DNA of 64,000 bases, taken from Forficula auricularia. Its lineage: Eukaryota > Arthropoda > Insecta > Dermaptera > Forficulidae. The position numbers and the translations under genes were made by a program. A model generated the notes under the pieces. That model did not search any database and had not been told where the DNA came from. It worked only from the letters and a program-made list of their open reading frames with translations. The DNA lies in NCBI GenBank assembly GCA_024734495.1, contig JALMQS010000162.1, forward strand, positions 1,116,001 to 1,180,000. Reading direction: 5' to 3'. Shown in pieces: positions 1-12,823 of the stretch (position 1 is its first letter; the number at the start of each line of letters is the position of its first letter).

Positions 1-120
1 AATTCGAAACACCCAACGACCTTTATTTAAATTATATGGCTTGGCTATATGTTTAAATTTAGAATCACTAGATCGCGAAATTTTACAAATTAAGATAACA
101 ATCTTTGAGTAAAATATTTA

Positions 121-224
121 ATGTCAGTGAGGTTCGCACCTCGCAGGTGAGCCAGATGGCCCGGATTGCTGTTACTGGCACTCGGGTTCGATTTCGAAGG
201 GATGAAAAACAACCTCTCTGACAT
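121..224. repeat. Palindromic tRNA-like element
   Basis: Fourteen-base terminal inverted repeats (ATGTCAGTGAGGTT at the left, its near-complement AACCTCTCTGACAT at 211-224) enclose a segment with a pol III B-box-like motif, GGTTCGATTTC, near 185-195. The same ATGTCAG terminus with a tRNA-like interior recurs at 5265-5345, 9507-9680 and 31871-31970, so this is a dispersed family. It is not a functional tRNA: no acceptor stem can be formed. No gene is seen at 1-120. Confidence 0.55.
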
Positions 225-906
225 GTAATTAAAAATATTCCATTTCATCGGATTTAATAAATGACACCATGTTATGATTTTCAAAGAAATAACCATAATT
301 GAGGTTGTGTATTTCATTTACCTTGTTTTGACTATCAAAATCACGAAATTTAATATTTAATAAAAGAGAGTTAGAAAATACTTAATAAAATAAGTATATT
401 TTGATGGTAAATATTCACTGTTTGAGATTTTCCGCTCTTACGTAATATATCCTGATCTACATGGAAATATTAAATATTCGAATATTCTCTGCAAGCGTCA
501 TTAATAAACAAATCCGATATTCTCCATAAATGAAATGAATATTTTATTGAAAAGCAAGGAATGCCATTTTCTCTTTGTTTGATTACAAACAGCAATTAAA
601 TGATGTTCATTTTATTTGTTTGACTTGAAGATATTTTACTACACAACCCTTCCTTCTCTGTGTCCTTCCGCATCCTACCCAGCGGAGGTTTCCTTTATAT
701 TTATTTCCACTGAGTGAATGAGGAAGGATTTAATTACAGTATCTGTCGTTCCTTTGGAAATGGATGAATTTTGATATTTTTAATATCAATATTTGAAGCA
801 ATTTTCAATATCCATTCTGATTTTTTAAATTATTTACTTTATCTAATTCTGAAGCATGGGTAAATTATCGGAAGCGGTTCAAAGGGTCCTCAGGTAAAGA
901 CTACGG
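225..906. other. AT-rich stretch without recognisable gene
   Basis: I see no coding exon, RNA gene or clear repeat here; the reading frames are short and lack codon bias. Confidence 0.5.
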
Positions 907-980
907 AACCCATGGTCTCAAACAAAGTTACAAATTATATTATTCAACCAGGTTGAATTTTAACACGTGACAGATTTGCC
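907..980 (+). repeat. Dispersed direct repeat, copy 1
   Basis: About 74 bases containing ATGGTCTCAAACAAAG and TTTTAACACGTGACAG closely match 2564-2636 in the same orientation, 1.65 kb away. The pair could be remnants of two element ends or two dispersed copies. The intervening DNA carries no protein I recognise. Positions 981-1517 show nothing further. Confidence 0.5.
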
Positions 981-1517
981 TACAATTTCATGGGGTCTCG
1001 TCCAGATGCTAAAAAGTGAATTTTATTCTTCGGTATCGTAGTTTTCAAAAAAAAACGATATGAATTTTGAATAAATTGGTTTTATTAATTAAAGTTTAAA
1101 AATACAAGAGGTTATACTTGGAGATTGGAGGTCTCAAGTCGAACGTGATCAAGACAAGCCTTGATGTTCCCACTGGACATCCGTCTTTATATACTAGATA
1201 ACTGCTGAGTCTGTAACTCTCTCAGCGTGGGAATAGATAATAAAATATCCTGACGTGACTAGTGTGATTTTTTTCATTTAGCGAATGCGCGTGGTTGGAT
1301 GTGTCCTTTTAACAAAATGAAGCGCTGATTAGTTTTTGCTACATATCGGCTGAAAAACATTAGTACATTATTCCAGTACTTTTTTATTTTTTCCTAAATA
1401 TTTTGAAAACGACAATCAATTTTGCTGAAATTTAATATTCTCATTAAGTGCCTTGGGGATCACAAAAATGGTTAAATAAAATTTTACAAAAATTTTTATT
1501 TTATATTACTTTACCCT

Positions 1518-1690
1518 AGAGGGAGACCAGCGGTTAGCCTACAAGCCTGCTAATCAAGGGGACCCGGGTTCGAATCCGACAAGCGGCTAAAAATCTGATC
1601 CTTACATAGAAGCATTAATTAAATAATAGTATCGTATATTGGCTGATGGCTAGAAGGGCCGAAAAGTCAAAAAAAAAAATAATAATAATT
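1518..1690 (+). mobile_element. tRNA-derived SINE-like element
   Basis: The head is tRNA-like with a B box GGTTCGAATCC at 1567-1577, preceded by an A-box-like stretch near 1535. A unique body and an A-rich tail (about 1669-1690) follow. The cloverleaf is not complete, so a tRNA-derived SINE or tRNA pseudogene is more likely than a functional tRNA. Confidence 0.5.
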
Positions 1691-2277
1691 GAACAATTAA
1701 TTAATTAGATTTATTTATGCTTCAATGGCTAAATAGCTTAGCTTTGTCTTCTTTTAACTTGGACAGTATAAACAATAGATAAATAATACGAATACGAAAA
1801 ATATTTAGTATTTTTGAGTTAATTTTTTTAGTAAATTCAATATTCCAGCCGCCTGGAGAAGTTCATCAATTGGTCAGAATAATTTTTAATTCTTTTTTAT
1901 CAGTCAATAGTCAATTCTTTTATCTTTAACAATCAAGAGTGAAAAAATAATTGAATATTGTATCTCTTGTTCGAAATCGAACTTGAATTTAAATGATTTT
2001 TTCATTTAGAGCATTTTGACTTATTCATTTTTTTTTTGAAGGTATAAGAAAAATATTGAATTATAAAATATAAATAAATGACTGTACTAAATAAAATCCT
2101 CAAAAAGTAGTCTCAATTTGAACTTGATTTATAACGATGGGGGCGCCTGTATTTAGGCAACAGACTTGGCGCAGAAGAATGTATGCTGCGTATGAGCTAG
2201 GCGAGTCCAGTATTTGATGGAATGTTCCAGACGAGGGGTGAACTGCGACCTAATATATGTACACCTTCTTCTACTTA

Positions 2278-2507
2278 TACTTCCAAATATTTCCAAGTAT
2301 GTACTTCCAAATATTTCCAAGCACTTCCAAATATTTCCAAGCATGTACTTCCAAATATTTCCAAGCACTTCCAAATATTTCCACGTACTTCCAAATATTT
2401 CCAAGTGCTTCCAAATATTTCCAAGTACTTTCAAATATTTCCAAGTACTTCCAAATATTTCCAAGCACTTCCAAATATTTTCAAGTACTTCCAAAATACT
2501 TCCAAAG
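2278..2507. repeat. 20-bp tandem repeat (minisatellite)
   Basis: About twelve diverged copies of a unit close to ACTTCCAAATATTTCCAAGT are arranged head to tail. Because 20 is not a multiple of three, the array is open in several frames on both strands and gives long but spurious peptides rich in F-Q-I-F-P-S-T-S-K-Y. Short GTGTACACCT-like sequences lie at both borders (about 2258 and 2510). Confidence 0.92.
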
Positions 2508-2563
2508 AGGTGTACACCTACTTCCAATCGCGGATCACGCTTCGGTTCCAGAGCTTATGGGGA

Positions 2564-2636
2564 ACTTATGGTCCCAAACAAAGTCACAAATTGTAGTATT
2601 CAATCAGCTTAAATTTTAACACGTCACGATTTTGCC
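2564..2636 (+). repeat. Dispersed direct repeat, copy 2
   Basis: This matches 907-980 in the same orientation (shared cores CAAACAAAGT and TTTTAACACGT). It lies immediately beyond the 20-bp tandem array. Confidence 0.5.
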
Positions 2637-2880
2637 AAAAATTACATTGGATAAAAGTCAATATTAGAATTTTTACTCTAAAATCAAGGCATATTTATTT
2701 CTCTGCATTTAAAATAAATAAATATCATGTAAATTTATTTTTACACAAAAAAAAGCCAAAGAAACTATTTTTACTCCGATTTCACTCAAAATATAATCAG
2801 TTTTTAATTTTAATATAAAATACCGATTTAATAATTTCATTGGGTTTTTTAGCTAGAGCGTACACAAATTATGGTAGTAC

Positions 2881-3540
2881 ACTAAGTAACAGACAGACAT
2901 TTAGACAAAATAATTAATATCTCTTAAAATATAAATTTTTTGATGTTAACAATACAATAATTTATTGTAGGCCAAAACACTGTAAACTCTCACTTTTTTT
3001 CTTTTTATCAAAATAATTTCAGTCATTTTTGAGATAATCTTTAAAATTAGGTGTCGGTTCAAGGTTAAAGATTTTTAATAAAAAGTAAGTAAAATTTCAA
3101 AGAAGGTTTCACAAAATAAAACAAATATATGTTTGGAATTTTTATCTCGATATATGTATTTCGGGGTTTGATCCATTATCATCATTTTCTATTAATAAAG
3201 TAAAGGGTGTGTAGTTTCACAGTGAATGAAATAAACCTCTTTGAGTTTTATTTCTTTCACTGTGAAACTACACATCCTTTACTTTATTAATTAATATCAT
3301 GTTTCACCTAAAACCTACACCACTTTCTCAAAGTAAAAAAAAAAAATCATTTTCTATGTTAACTCCTGATAATGGGGTCAAAACTCGAAATACATATATC
3401 GAGATAAAAATTCAAAACATATATTTGTTTTATTTTGTGAAACCTATCTTGAAATTTTACTTACTTTTTATTTTTGAAATATTTCGAAAAAAGAAACCAA
3501 TTTTTTGCATTATATTTCACCATACACCGTATGGTAAAGT
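2881..3540. mobile_element. TIR-type element ending GTATGGTAAAGT, interrupted by a foldback
   Basis: The left part (2881-3060) resembles the 54780-54960 region, and the right end GTATGGTAAAGT (about 3529-3540) is the terminus of the element at 39186-40132. No transposase is encoded. It is split by the nested palindrome at 3077-3473. Confidence 0.5.
3077..3473. repeat. Two-tier nested palindrome (foldback)
   Basis: The outer arms (3077-3180 and 3367-3473) are near-complementary over about 100 bases. Inside them a second pair of arms (3193-3234 and 3246-3289) is complementary over about 42 bases around a spacer of about 11 bases. The DNA could fold into one long hairpin. A frame at 3299-3568 spans the right arm and is spurious. 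Confidence 0.85.
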
Positions 3541-5264
3541 AAAAATTATCATATACTATGGCTATTAGTTAATTATCAAAGACCAAAAAACAAAGACTCT
3601 AAAGCTAAGCTGACCTACATTCACATCAAATTTGTTTAACCGAAGTCTGACAAACCGACTCTAAATAAGTTAATTTATTTGTTTTACTCACTCACTCTGT
3701 TTCTAAATATTCGTATGTTCACTATCTTTAAAAGAATTAGAAAATAAAGAGGCCAAAAATTAAAAAAACAAATTGTGTATTTTAATTTAGGTAGTTTGAA
3801 GCCAATAACTCTCCAATCGTAGATATTCAATCAATCACATGCAAATCATATGGATATTGATCTAATTTGGAAAACATCTGCTCAAAGGGAAAGAGAGAGA
3901 AAGACCTATTCAAACCTGTTTCACACTGAAAACAAAATTAAAAACACGGACATTGACACCCATTACGGTTTTAACATTAGTGGAATGACTAAATATATTT
4001 AAATAAAATAAATAAATATGTATTTAACGTATATATCAGTGGGAGTTGGTGACTTTTCAACCAGGAAATGCTGTCCAAAAAAGTATTCTTCATTTTTTGA
4101 AATTTTATTTTAAATTTCGCTCTTTTTGCAAATTTCATCGAATACGGCATCATTTTCGCTGTTTTACGAATTTAACATTAGATTTTTTTAAAAGTATATT
4201 TTGGGACCTTTGCCCCAAACGGATGGTGCATTGTGTGACGAGGGTACGAGTCAGAAATTAAATCTTGTCACTTAAATTCGCTGTAAATCGACCATCTTCC
4301 ACAATGTATCAGCCTGTCCTATAAGAAAATCTTAAATTTCTCCTAATTCTATTGCTATAAGCAAGCTATTCCTTTTCTATATCCCTCCTAGCTATTTTCG
4401 ATCTTATATATTGAGAGTTTTGAGAAATGGAAAATAAAAATTCCCGAATTATTTTTATTTATTTCTTTTTTGTATTATTACTATTTTAATAGTTCCTCAG
4501 CGAGAACAATTTTTATCCGATTAAAACTCGTCTTAACTTGTCTTTGAATTCCTTGAACTAGAAGATATATCTACCATGCAGGGACTTCAAACCTTCTATC
4601 TGCACCTTTTTCGGAAAATCTTCTATTTTAATTGCCCCTTGAAACCTTATACCATAAAATCCTATTAACACACCCTGGTGGCGATTTGGTGAACATCCCC
4701 TACAGATGATGTCACGTTATCTGTAGGTAGTGAAATAGCATGGCCACTCTAGGAATTATTATACATTGAGATAAATTTATCGTAATTTAGATTATTTATT
4801 TTGGATTCCAATAATCGCAAACTAATATGAAATTAATTTACCAAAATATTTATTTATTTTTTTAACAAAATGTTTTTTTTCCTTATTTAAATTACATATT
4901 TATTATTTTTACAATAATTCGGGCATCGAGCAACACTCCCTTCCCATGTCCATATATACCCCCTAAGGTTCCCCCTTTCCAATAAAAAAAGAATAATTGA
5001 AATCGGACAATAAACAAAGAAGTTATGCGAAAACGTGCCGTCATCTGTAGGTGATGTTGGCCTCACTTCACTCTGTGTTGAGAGTAGCAGAGGGCGTGTC
5101 TATAGGTTTTCATGGTCTAAGCTTGAAACTAATCAACAATTTTATTTTATTTCGAGAACCGATATACCTACTTTTCAAAACAAAAAATTGTTTTTTATAA
5201 AAATATTTGAAATAACGGATAATAATCAAATGAGAAATTGAATAAGGACAATTTTGTCAAAGAT
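3541..5264. other. AT-rich noncoding stretch
   Basis: No gene, RNA or clear repeat family is recognised. The short frames at 4046-4261 and 5035-5241 have no recognisable domain or splice context. Confidence 0.45.
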
Positions 5265-5345
5265 TTTAGTAGATTATTATGTATATATTATATGTCAGAA
5301 AGTTACGGCCCCACAAGAGTGGAACCCGAGCGCTAATTTGCTGAC
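5265..5345. repeat. Partial copy of the tRNA-like palindrome family
   Basis: One arm only: the flank TAGTAGATTATTATGTATA, then ATGTCAGAAAG, then a segment with GGAACCCGAGCGC, matching the left arm of 9507-9680. Its partner arm is missing. Positions 5346-6269 hold no feature I can support. Confidence 0.5.
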
Positions 5346-6269
5346 GGACAATAATTTGAAAATTTAAAGATCCTCCTTAAATTTTGAAGTGTACCTTATA
5401 TATTTATGAAAATATTCTAAATCTTTGAAATTTTAGAGATGAGTCGCATCTACACCATCTATGGACCCCACGCTACTGCTATATATATATATTTATCCTA
5501 TATATCTTATAAAATTTGAAGATAGATAGAATAGCAAAAATTAAAATAAGTACATTTCTTGATTTGTATTTATTTTTTTAACATATGGAGGGCGATTAAT
5601 TGTTCAACTTCCTGCCATAGGTTAGTGTGTATTTAATGCCCTTGTTTCTATTAATGTGGGTCTATATATGGAAGTGTCTAGAGCGTTCTAGCCCTTAGCC
5701 CACGGATGTCAATCCCTGCTCCTTCTATCAGAATTTCATACATAATTAAAATTCGATTAATCAAAAAAGGGTTTTATATCAAACAGAAATTATGCCAATC
5801 CCAGATGAATACGTGAATTATTATTCTTGTTTCATTTCTATAAAAATTCGAATTTTTTTAAAAACCTCTTTCACAAACATTAACTTCTAAAAAATCAAAT
5901 CCGCACAAAATTACCTCCAAGTAGTCTAAGAGAAAACCTAAATATACTACTACTAATAATAATTAATATTGATTTTTGAAAATATTTTGCTTACCTTCAT
6001 TTTTATTTTTTCACCTCTGAATGAATATTTTGAAAATCCTACTTTTCAGCATTTATTTATGTGTTAAAAGTAACATTCTGATCAAAATTCAAATTACTAG
6101 CTCCAGTAGTTCCGAGAAAATCCTGATGAAACTATGATTTTCTCAACTCTTTAAAATTTGAATTTTTAAAACCTACTTAGTAAGCATCTTAAACGTAATT
6201 TTCAAGCTGAATTTCAACTTCTTAGTATTTAAATACAGATACAAATTTATCTAAATAGATACCTACAGA

Positions 6270-7230
6270 CAGGGGCGTAGCCACGGGGGGGGGGGGGGGG
6301 ATCGTCAGACCCCCCCTCCAAGGGCAGGGCTCATAGGATGAGTAACGGCAACGGCAAACCGTTTCTTATGGCAAACCAACCGTAATTAAATATATTTCAT
6401 ATGTTTAATCAAGAATTATGTTGACACTACTGAAAACGTGGAAGAATTGATTTAAAATCAAAAAGACTAAATTCTTTTTTGGTAAGCAACTCAAGCTTGA
6501 AAATTATAAAAATGAAAATGAATACTTTCAAAGGATTTTTAGATGTTAATATTTCTGACAAAATCTGTACGAATTATTGATTTTAATTTTATTAAGGGAA
6601 TAATCTTCTAGTTGTATGGAGTTGTTGATCGAATATATGTGATGAAAATTTTTGATTGACCGTCCCCTAAGGAGTTATCAGGAGGGTAGTTAATTGATAA
6701 AATTTTTAAATTAAAATATTGTTTATTTTTATTTTTATTATTTTTAAGTGAAAATACAGAGGTAAGTGAAAGTCATGTTCTCCTCACAATAATCTACTAA
6801 AGTACTATCGGATGATTATTTTTAGTAAGATTAATGATAAGATTTAAAATCTTTTTTTTTATATATTAATTCTTAGGGGGATGGGGGGGGGGATTCTGGG
6901 CCCCTTTCGACCCACTCAACCAAGGGGCAGATTCAAAATAAATAGTTGGTTAGATAAGGAATAGGACTTATTATCTAGACTTGGAATTTGAAGGTATTTT
7001 AAGGTAATATTGAAAAATCCCCCTCCATACCACCCCTCCATTTAGTTGCAATATAAGGAGAGAGATCAACGAAGCCGAGACATTTGTGCTCGGTCTGGCT
7101 TACTGGATACATCTTTGAAATTGTGAACTATTCCCCCCCCCCCTTATTAAATATAATCAACCCCTTGCATTATTTAACGACGTTTTGAATAAAATTAAGT
7201 GACTTTTTCATTAATTATATATATAGTGAC
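6270..7230. repeat. Repeat-like segment with long G and C homopolymers
   Basis: It starts with CAGGGGCGTAGCCACG followed by a run of about 15 G (near 6286-6300). It holds further G-rich tracts near 6880-6893 and 7250 and a C tract near 7133-7143. The opening motif resembles a terminus often seen on nonautonomous animal DNA transposons, but I see no matching opposite end, so the class is uncertain. Homopolymer lengths are probably unreliable in the assembly. Confidence 0.35.
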
Positions 7231-8239
7231 ACAGGGGGGAGGTGGGTCTAAAAATCTTGAAATTCGTGTGACGTAATTTATTGACGGCCCCTTAGTGGTT
7301 GCTGATTTTCACCAATAATTCTCATTCTATTGGTGAAAATCACTATTAGGGCTAACATTTAGAATAAGGGATGAAAAATTCAATGCAAATTTAGCCTTCG
7401 CTCTAAATCTAATAGCACATCTCTGATCTATTACGTTAACATGCATGTCTATCGATTGCTTATTTTTGCCAATTAGAAGGACATAGGTAATAGAAGTCGA
7501 AAAATTATGAATCGTAAGGAGATTATTTCATTAAAAATGTCCAATCTAGATGATTTCAACCGAATCTTCTCTTTTGATAAACATCTTAACCAACAAATCT
7601 TCAAATCTAAAAATATTTATTTGATGTTTTGTTAAATATATAAAATGGGATTCCCTAAAGAAAGCCGGTAACTTTTTCCAGGGATAATATATATAAACAT
7701 ATTCAAAACACAAACCAAATGGCTGTAAATATAAGTGAACCCATTTGTATTTTTATTCTTTTTACTTTTATTGTAATATGGTGTGGAAATTGAAATCATT
7801 TCATATGGGAATATTTATTTCTTTTGCAATGTTTTTATTTTTTAAGTTCAAAGAAAAAATACACATCCCACTATAAAGAAAAACGAAAGAAGAAATAAAA
7901 GGCGCAAGTGTTGGAATGTGTAAGTGAGCGAGAGAGGGAAATAGAGGGGTGAGTAAAAAGAGTTTAAAGCTATAAAAGAAATTTAGAAGGGATGCAACTC
8001 AACACTCAATTAAAAGAGATTAAGTGGTATAAAAAAAATAAAAAAAAAAATAAAAAATAAAATAAATGGATGACTTTTCAGAGCAGAGTTGGCCTGGGGT
8101 TTAAGCACTACTGGACAAGCGGAATAGGTAGTAGTCTGCTTAGAGAGTATTTTATTTATTATTCGTTTTAATTGTTTTATTTTTTCTCCTACAATGTTAA
8201 TTTATTCTTAAATAATCTACAAAATCCATTCTTTATCTA
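7231..8239. other. Noncoding stretch with a short hairpin
   Basis: A hairpin with arms GATTTTCACCAATA and its complement lies at about 7301-7341. The remainder is AT-rich with A-runs near 8030-8065. No gene is supported. Confidence 0.45.
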
Positions 8240-8572
8240 TTTCTGCTTGGTTTTCGATAAGTTCGCTCACATATCAGAAGATCTGTCTGCCACCGCGAGA
8301 GCTCCATCCATACAGGGGATCCTACCCTCTGCCTCGCTAAAACTCGCCATTAGCCATCTCTCTCCAGGTCTTGTGCCAGCACAGTCAACTGCATGACTCG
8401 AGCAGGACTTTCCTTTTTCATGGCCGACGATTCAGGTGGAGATAGGCAACCCGCTCTGAGGAGTGCTCGCAGTCCAGAAGGCACCTCGCAACTTGCTGCT
8501 AAATCCATTCAGAGACAGGGGTTTCAAACTCAGAGGCGCGAGATCATTTCTAAAAGGGAGCATAGATTATAA
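8240..8572 (+). other. GC-richer island with a 50-codon frame, unidentified
   Basis: This segment stands out from its AT-rich surroundings by base composition. An ATG at 8420 opens a 50-aa frame ending at 8572 (MADDSGGDRQPALRSARSPE onward), charged and rich in Arg, Ser and Gln. I do not recognise it. It could be the 5' leader and first codons of a degraded retroelement, or foreign DNA. Splice signals are not convincing, and positions 8573-9506 hold nothing else. Confidence 0.25.
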
Positions 8573-9506
8573 TCATAGTATAAATTTTGAGAGTAATGGA
8601 ATTTTTTCAGTTTATATCCGACCCAAGTTCCAAAAAATCTTCACAGAAAATAGTTAGTCCATAAAGACATAGCCAGCTACTAAAATTCTGTTACTTTTTG
8701 TTTTCTACTCTAATGAGGCAAATGCCTCAGAGCATAAAAAAAAAAAAAATTAGTTTCATGGTAAAATTAGTAAGATTTTTGAATTTTAGCATCTGGATAT
8801 TTATGCTATATGAATAATTTTTATTACATGTCAGAGCCGTTATATTCACCTCTTAGAAATCAAACTCAAGCGCCGAAAAATAATCTGTCCCTCTAAAAGA
8901 AACTAATCTGACCCAAATATCCCGATCATTAGCCTTCGTATTTTGAAAATTTTTCCAAATTCCAAACTATCACCAATTTCTATTTAAACTCTATGGTTTG
9001 GTTGTATGAATAAAATTAAATCTTTGGGTGAAATTTTTACACGTGTTATATTATGTTAAATTGGTTCCCATCATAGTACCTACAGCCATTTTTCTGGGCC
9101 ACTTTTTGGCACTTGGGTTCATTTCTCAAGTAGGTGACACAAAGAAATAAAAATTATCCATGACTACATAAATTTATTAGAAGAGATTCAAGTGATTTTC
9201 CACATCAATAATTTTTTGTCCATATTTCGTCTAAATTTTTTAATATTTATTTATTTTATTTATTCCTGTCTCCCTGCTTTCTTGTCTTACTATGAAAAAA
9301 TAATTTTCTAATATTAAATATTATTTAAAATTAAAAAAAAAAGCAAAATTGAAAATAGTTATTAAAATAGTTATTATGAAAATTTGAGTGTCTTATCTTT
9401 TTGAAAAAGTGGATGGAAAAGTTTTTTCAAAAAAATAACAACTTCCGGGTTCCATGCCTGTATTTTAATTATATGAGAATTTATATAAGAACAATTTTAT
9501 CAAAGA

Positions 9507-9680
9507 TCTTAGTAGATTTTTATGTAAATATTATATGTCAGAAGGTTTTGCTCCCTCAGGAATCGAACCCGAGCGCCAACTTGCTATCCGGGCAGTTAGC
9601 CTAATAGTTAGCGCTCGGTTTCGACTCCTGAGGGAGCAAAACCTTCTGACATATAATATATACATAATAATCTACTAAGA
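9507..9680. repeat. Palindromic tRNA-like element abutting an assembly gap
   Basis: The arms extend from TCTTAGTAGAT at 9507 through ATGTCAGAAGGTTTTGCTCC to the complementary arm ending at 9680, about 75 bases each. The loop region carries tRNA-like GGAATCGAACCC and its complement. This is the fullest copy of the family here. The N run begins directly at the end of the palindrome. Confidence 0.75.
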
Positions 9681-9722
9681 NNNNNNNNNNNNNNNNNNNN
9701 NNNNNNNNNNNNNNNNNNNNNN
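9681..9722. other. Assembly gap (42 N)
   Basis: A run of 42 undetermined bases immediately follows a strong palindrome, a structure that commonly stalls assembly. Confidence 0.99.
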
Positions 9723-10191
9723 CTTCTTTAAATAAATCATGAATTGTCTTCGCAATTTTTGTTACCAGTTTATTCTTCTTTCTCTTTTCCAAATATATTT
9801 GAACTTTTGTGGCTTCCATCTTTTTGTTTTTTTCTTGTTTTTTTTTCGACGAAAAATCGATTTATAATGTGTTCTTCTAACCTAAGAGGTTTTTGAAATG
9901 ACTATAAAATGGATGTAATTGCTAAAATAGTTAATTTATTAAATTAAAATATATTTACAAATGAGATTTACAATTAATTAAAATATCTTACCTAAAACAA
10001 ATTGATTTTTATAGTCAATAATTATATATAGTTTATAATATTAATATAACAATTATACAATAGTGTGTTTTCGACATTTTAGAAATATTTGTCCTGGTAA
10101 GGTTATGTTATAACATAGGTATTTTATAACAAACAAATTAATACCAACTTTGGAATAAATCCAAAGCAGTAGGAAGCGGTATGAGGTATTT

Positions 10192-10224
<33 letters not shown>

Positions 10225-12360
10225 AAAAAAAGAATATTTGGTTTAAAATTTATGAAAATTATTCCAACCCTCCAAATTCACCCCCGCTTCCTCTTGCTCT
10301 AAGATCAAAACATCTAAATAACAAAACAAACTGTTTCTTTTTTCTATCAAATTAATTCGAAATCTTAAATCTCAAACATTCCTTTTTTTTTTAGTGAAAT
10401 AAAAGAAAATTGAACTCGACCACAATTTTCTTTTTCCTGTTTGCGCTACAATGCTTAAATAGAAATTGTCATTTACTTTTTTTCTCTCTCCTGCTTTCAT
10501 TCTCAACAAATATCTATAAATTTATTTTAACGGACGATATTTTTCTCTTCTATTCGAGACTGAATTTTACGAGCTAATAATCATTTTCTTTATTAACACT
10601 TCTATTCCACTCTCCGTCGAGTCATTGACTAGAATAGCTTTCGAATCAATAAGAAAACCAAATCTTATATATCTATCTATATAAAATGAAAATGGTGGTA
10701 AAAATAGAACCCCCGTTTGCATTGAGAATGAGAAAGGAAATTCATTTAAAAATCTACCCCCTAAAGCCGGGTAGCTTGTGGTTGTTTGCTGGTTGGCCGT
10801 GGTAATGTGGTGGGGAAAACATTGGTCTTTTGGCTTCCATATTAGAAGGAAATAGCTTCAGGATATAAAAATTCAATTATTATTGACCGAGGGGGTGGAA
10901 GAATTTAAAAAAAAAATCATTGTGCAATATGCTCGGGGGTGGAAGGTTTTTCGTGTTCAAATAAGGAAGTAAATAACTAAGAAGAATATTTTTTTTTTTA
11001 GATTAACTGAAAGCTCAAGAGAAGTATGAAACGCATTTCGGGATTTAAATTACATTTGCATCCTCGAATTTCAAATAAATCAAATTTATAAATAAAAATC
11101 TTAGAATTGTTATAACGATATTTTTTTGATTAATTATGATCATTCACATTTCTGGATGATGTGTAGATAAATACATTGGTAAATAATAAAAATACTGTTA
11201 AAATAGAATCGCAGTGAGGAAAGGAAATTCATTTAAGCGGGTACGGGACCAGGGACGGCTGATCCCCCTGGGAATTTGTCTACGTATTCCATACCCCCAG
11301 ACCCCCCGGTAGGGCTACATCACTTTACAAGTTTTGACCCCCCTGGCCTAAGATCGTTCCGCCGTGCTTGTTCGGGACTGTTTATCATTTTTATAAGAAA
11401 ATTCTCAAATTTTTACCATCGAATCATTGATGTATTAAATATTTATTCCCGAAATTTGAATTTGATTGTCTGTCCCATTACCGAGAAATAAATTATTGAA
11501 AATTGTCCTTTTAACATGGAAGTAAATGGACCGAGCTTTCAAAAGAGCCATAACTTCTATACAAATAATTATTATACTACTTTCAACAAATTTATACAGA
11601 TCAATAATTCAACTTCTGTGAAACGAATGATACATTGTTCAATAGATTTAACAGTCTAGTTAATTAGTTATTCATAAATGTAAAAATAAAAACTTGTTTG
11701 CAGCCAACAGAATATAACAAAAGCACTAGTGTAGAATTTCACTCTGAAATCGTTTTTGTGTTAAATAAATGTTTTTATAGTGAGAAAAAATTTATCTCAA
11801 TATTCTTTTTATTAATATTATCAAAACATTTTGAAATCATATCATTATTAACAATTTTTTTTATTTAAATATTTAGTAGGCAAATGTTGTCACTCTGCAG
11901 AAATACAAAAGATTTTCTCGAAGATCAACCAGATAAGCTGTCCCGAACTCCCTTGGATACATTGGCAGCCTCGAATTTCAAATAAAACAAATTTACAAAT
12001 AATCTTGAATTGTTATAACGACATTTTTTGGATGTTGGAAGAATATTAAAAAGCATTGTGCAATATACTTGAAGGAGATTTTGTGTTTTAATAAGGGAGT
12101 AAATAACCAATTATTTGTAAGAAAAAGACTTTTCTCGATTAAGTCGCTGCTCAACAGGGGTAAGAAACTCATTTTTGTATTTTTAGATAAGGAAGATGGG
12201 AATTAAAAAGTTTGCTGATTTCGATTTCGATTAATAAAGTAGTCCAAAGGAGGAGAAACCAATATATTTTTATAGTAGATTAGGGAAATTAGAGTGAGCC
12301 AAAAGATGAGGATAAAGAAAAAATGTATTTTTAAAAAATATTATTTATATACTTAAAAAA
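9723..12360. other. Noncoding stretch with low-copy repeats
   Basis: It holds a TA microsatellite (about 10192-10216) and an element start reading ATCTATCTATATAAAATG near 10670, the complement of a LINE-like 3' end. A repeat at about 10960-11110 recurs at 11955-12150 and 15000-15060 (shared TCGAATTTCAAATAAA and AATTGTTATAACGA). I find no gene. Confidence 0.45.
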
Positions 12361-12823
12361 GGAATAGCAAGGAATTGGACAATAAATGAAAACAGAATTT
12401 TTATTAAATTAGCCAGATGTTTCGTCGATTTATTTCGTCTTCCTCAGTAGACCATCTTATCAATCTTTCTCAAAAGACAATTCCACTATGCAACGAAACA
12501 TCCTTAATCTTTTTTTATTCTATCTACAACACATTCTTGGCCTTAATTACTTAATAATCTTTAACTTTTTTCCCCTTTTAACAATTAAAAAATAAAAAAT
12601 TCATAAAAAATCTTTATGTTATTTTTAAACAGACAGATTTTTAATTAATTGAGGCCAAGAATGTATTGTAGATATTATAGATGTTTCGTTGCATATTGAA
12701 ATTGTCTTTTGACAAAGAGTGATAAAATGGACCACTGAGGAAGTCGAAATGAATTGACGAAACGTCTGGCCAATTTAATAAAAACTCTGTTTTTAATTTA
12801 TTGTCCAATTCCCTGCTATTCCT
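12361..12823. mobile_element. Palindromic Penelope-like repeat
   Basis: The ends are inverted copies of AGGAATAGCAAGGAATTGG. Each arm carries a block reading CTGAGGAAGTCGAAATG and then GACGAAACGTC (plus-strand copy about 12735-12768; the left arm is its diverged complement). This resembles the hammerhead-like block at the ends of many Penelope-like elements. No reverse transcriptase remains. Related copies: 43969-44230 and 53166-53377. Confidence 0.6.

Noticed and set aside
2153..2619. Five overlapping frames of 67-132 codons on both strands
   Set aside because: All are translations of the 20-bp tandem array; open frames arise from the repeat, with no domain.
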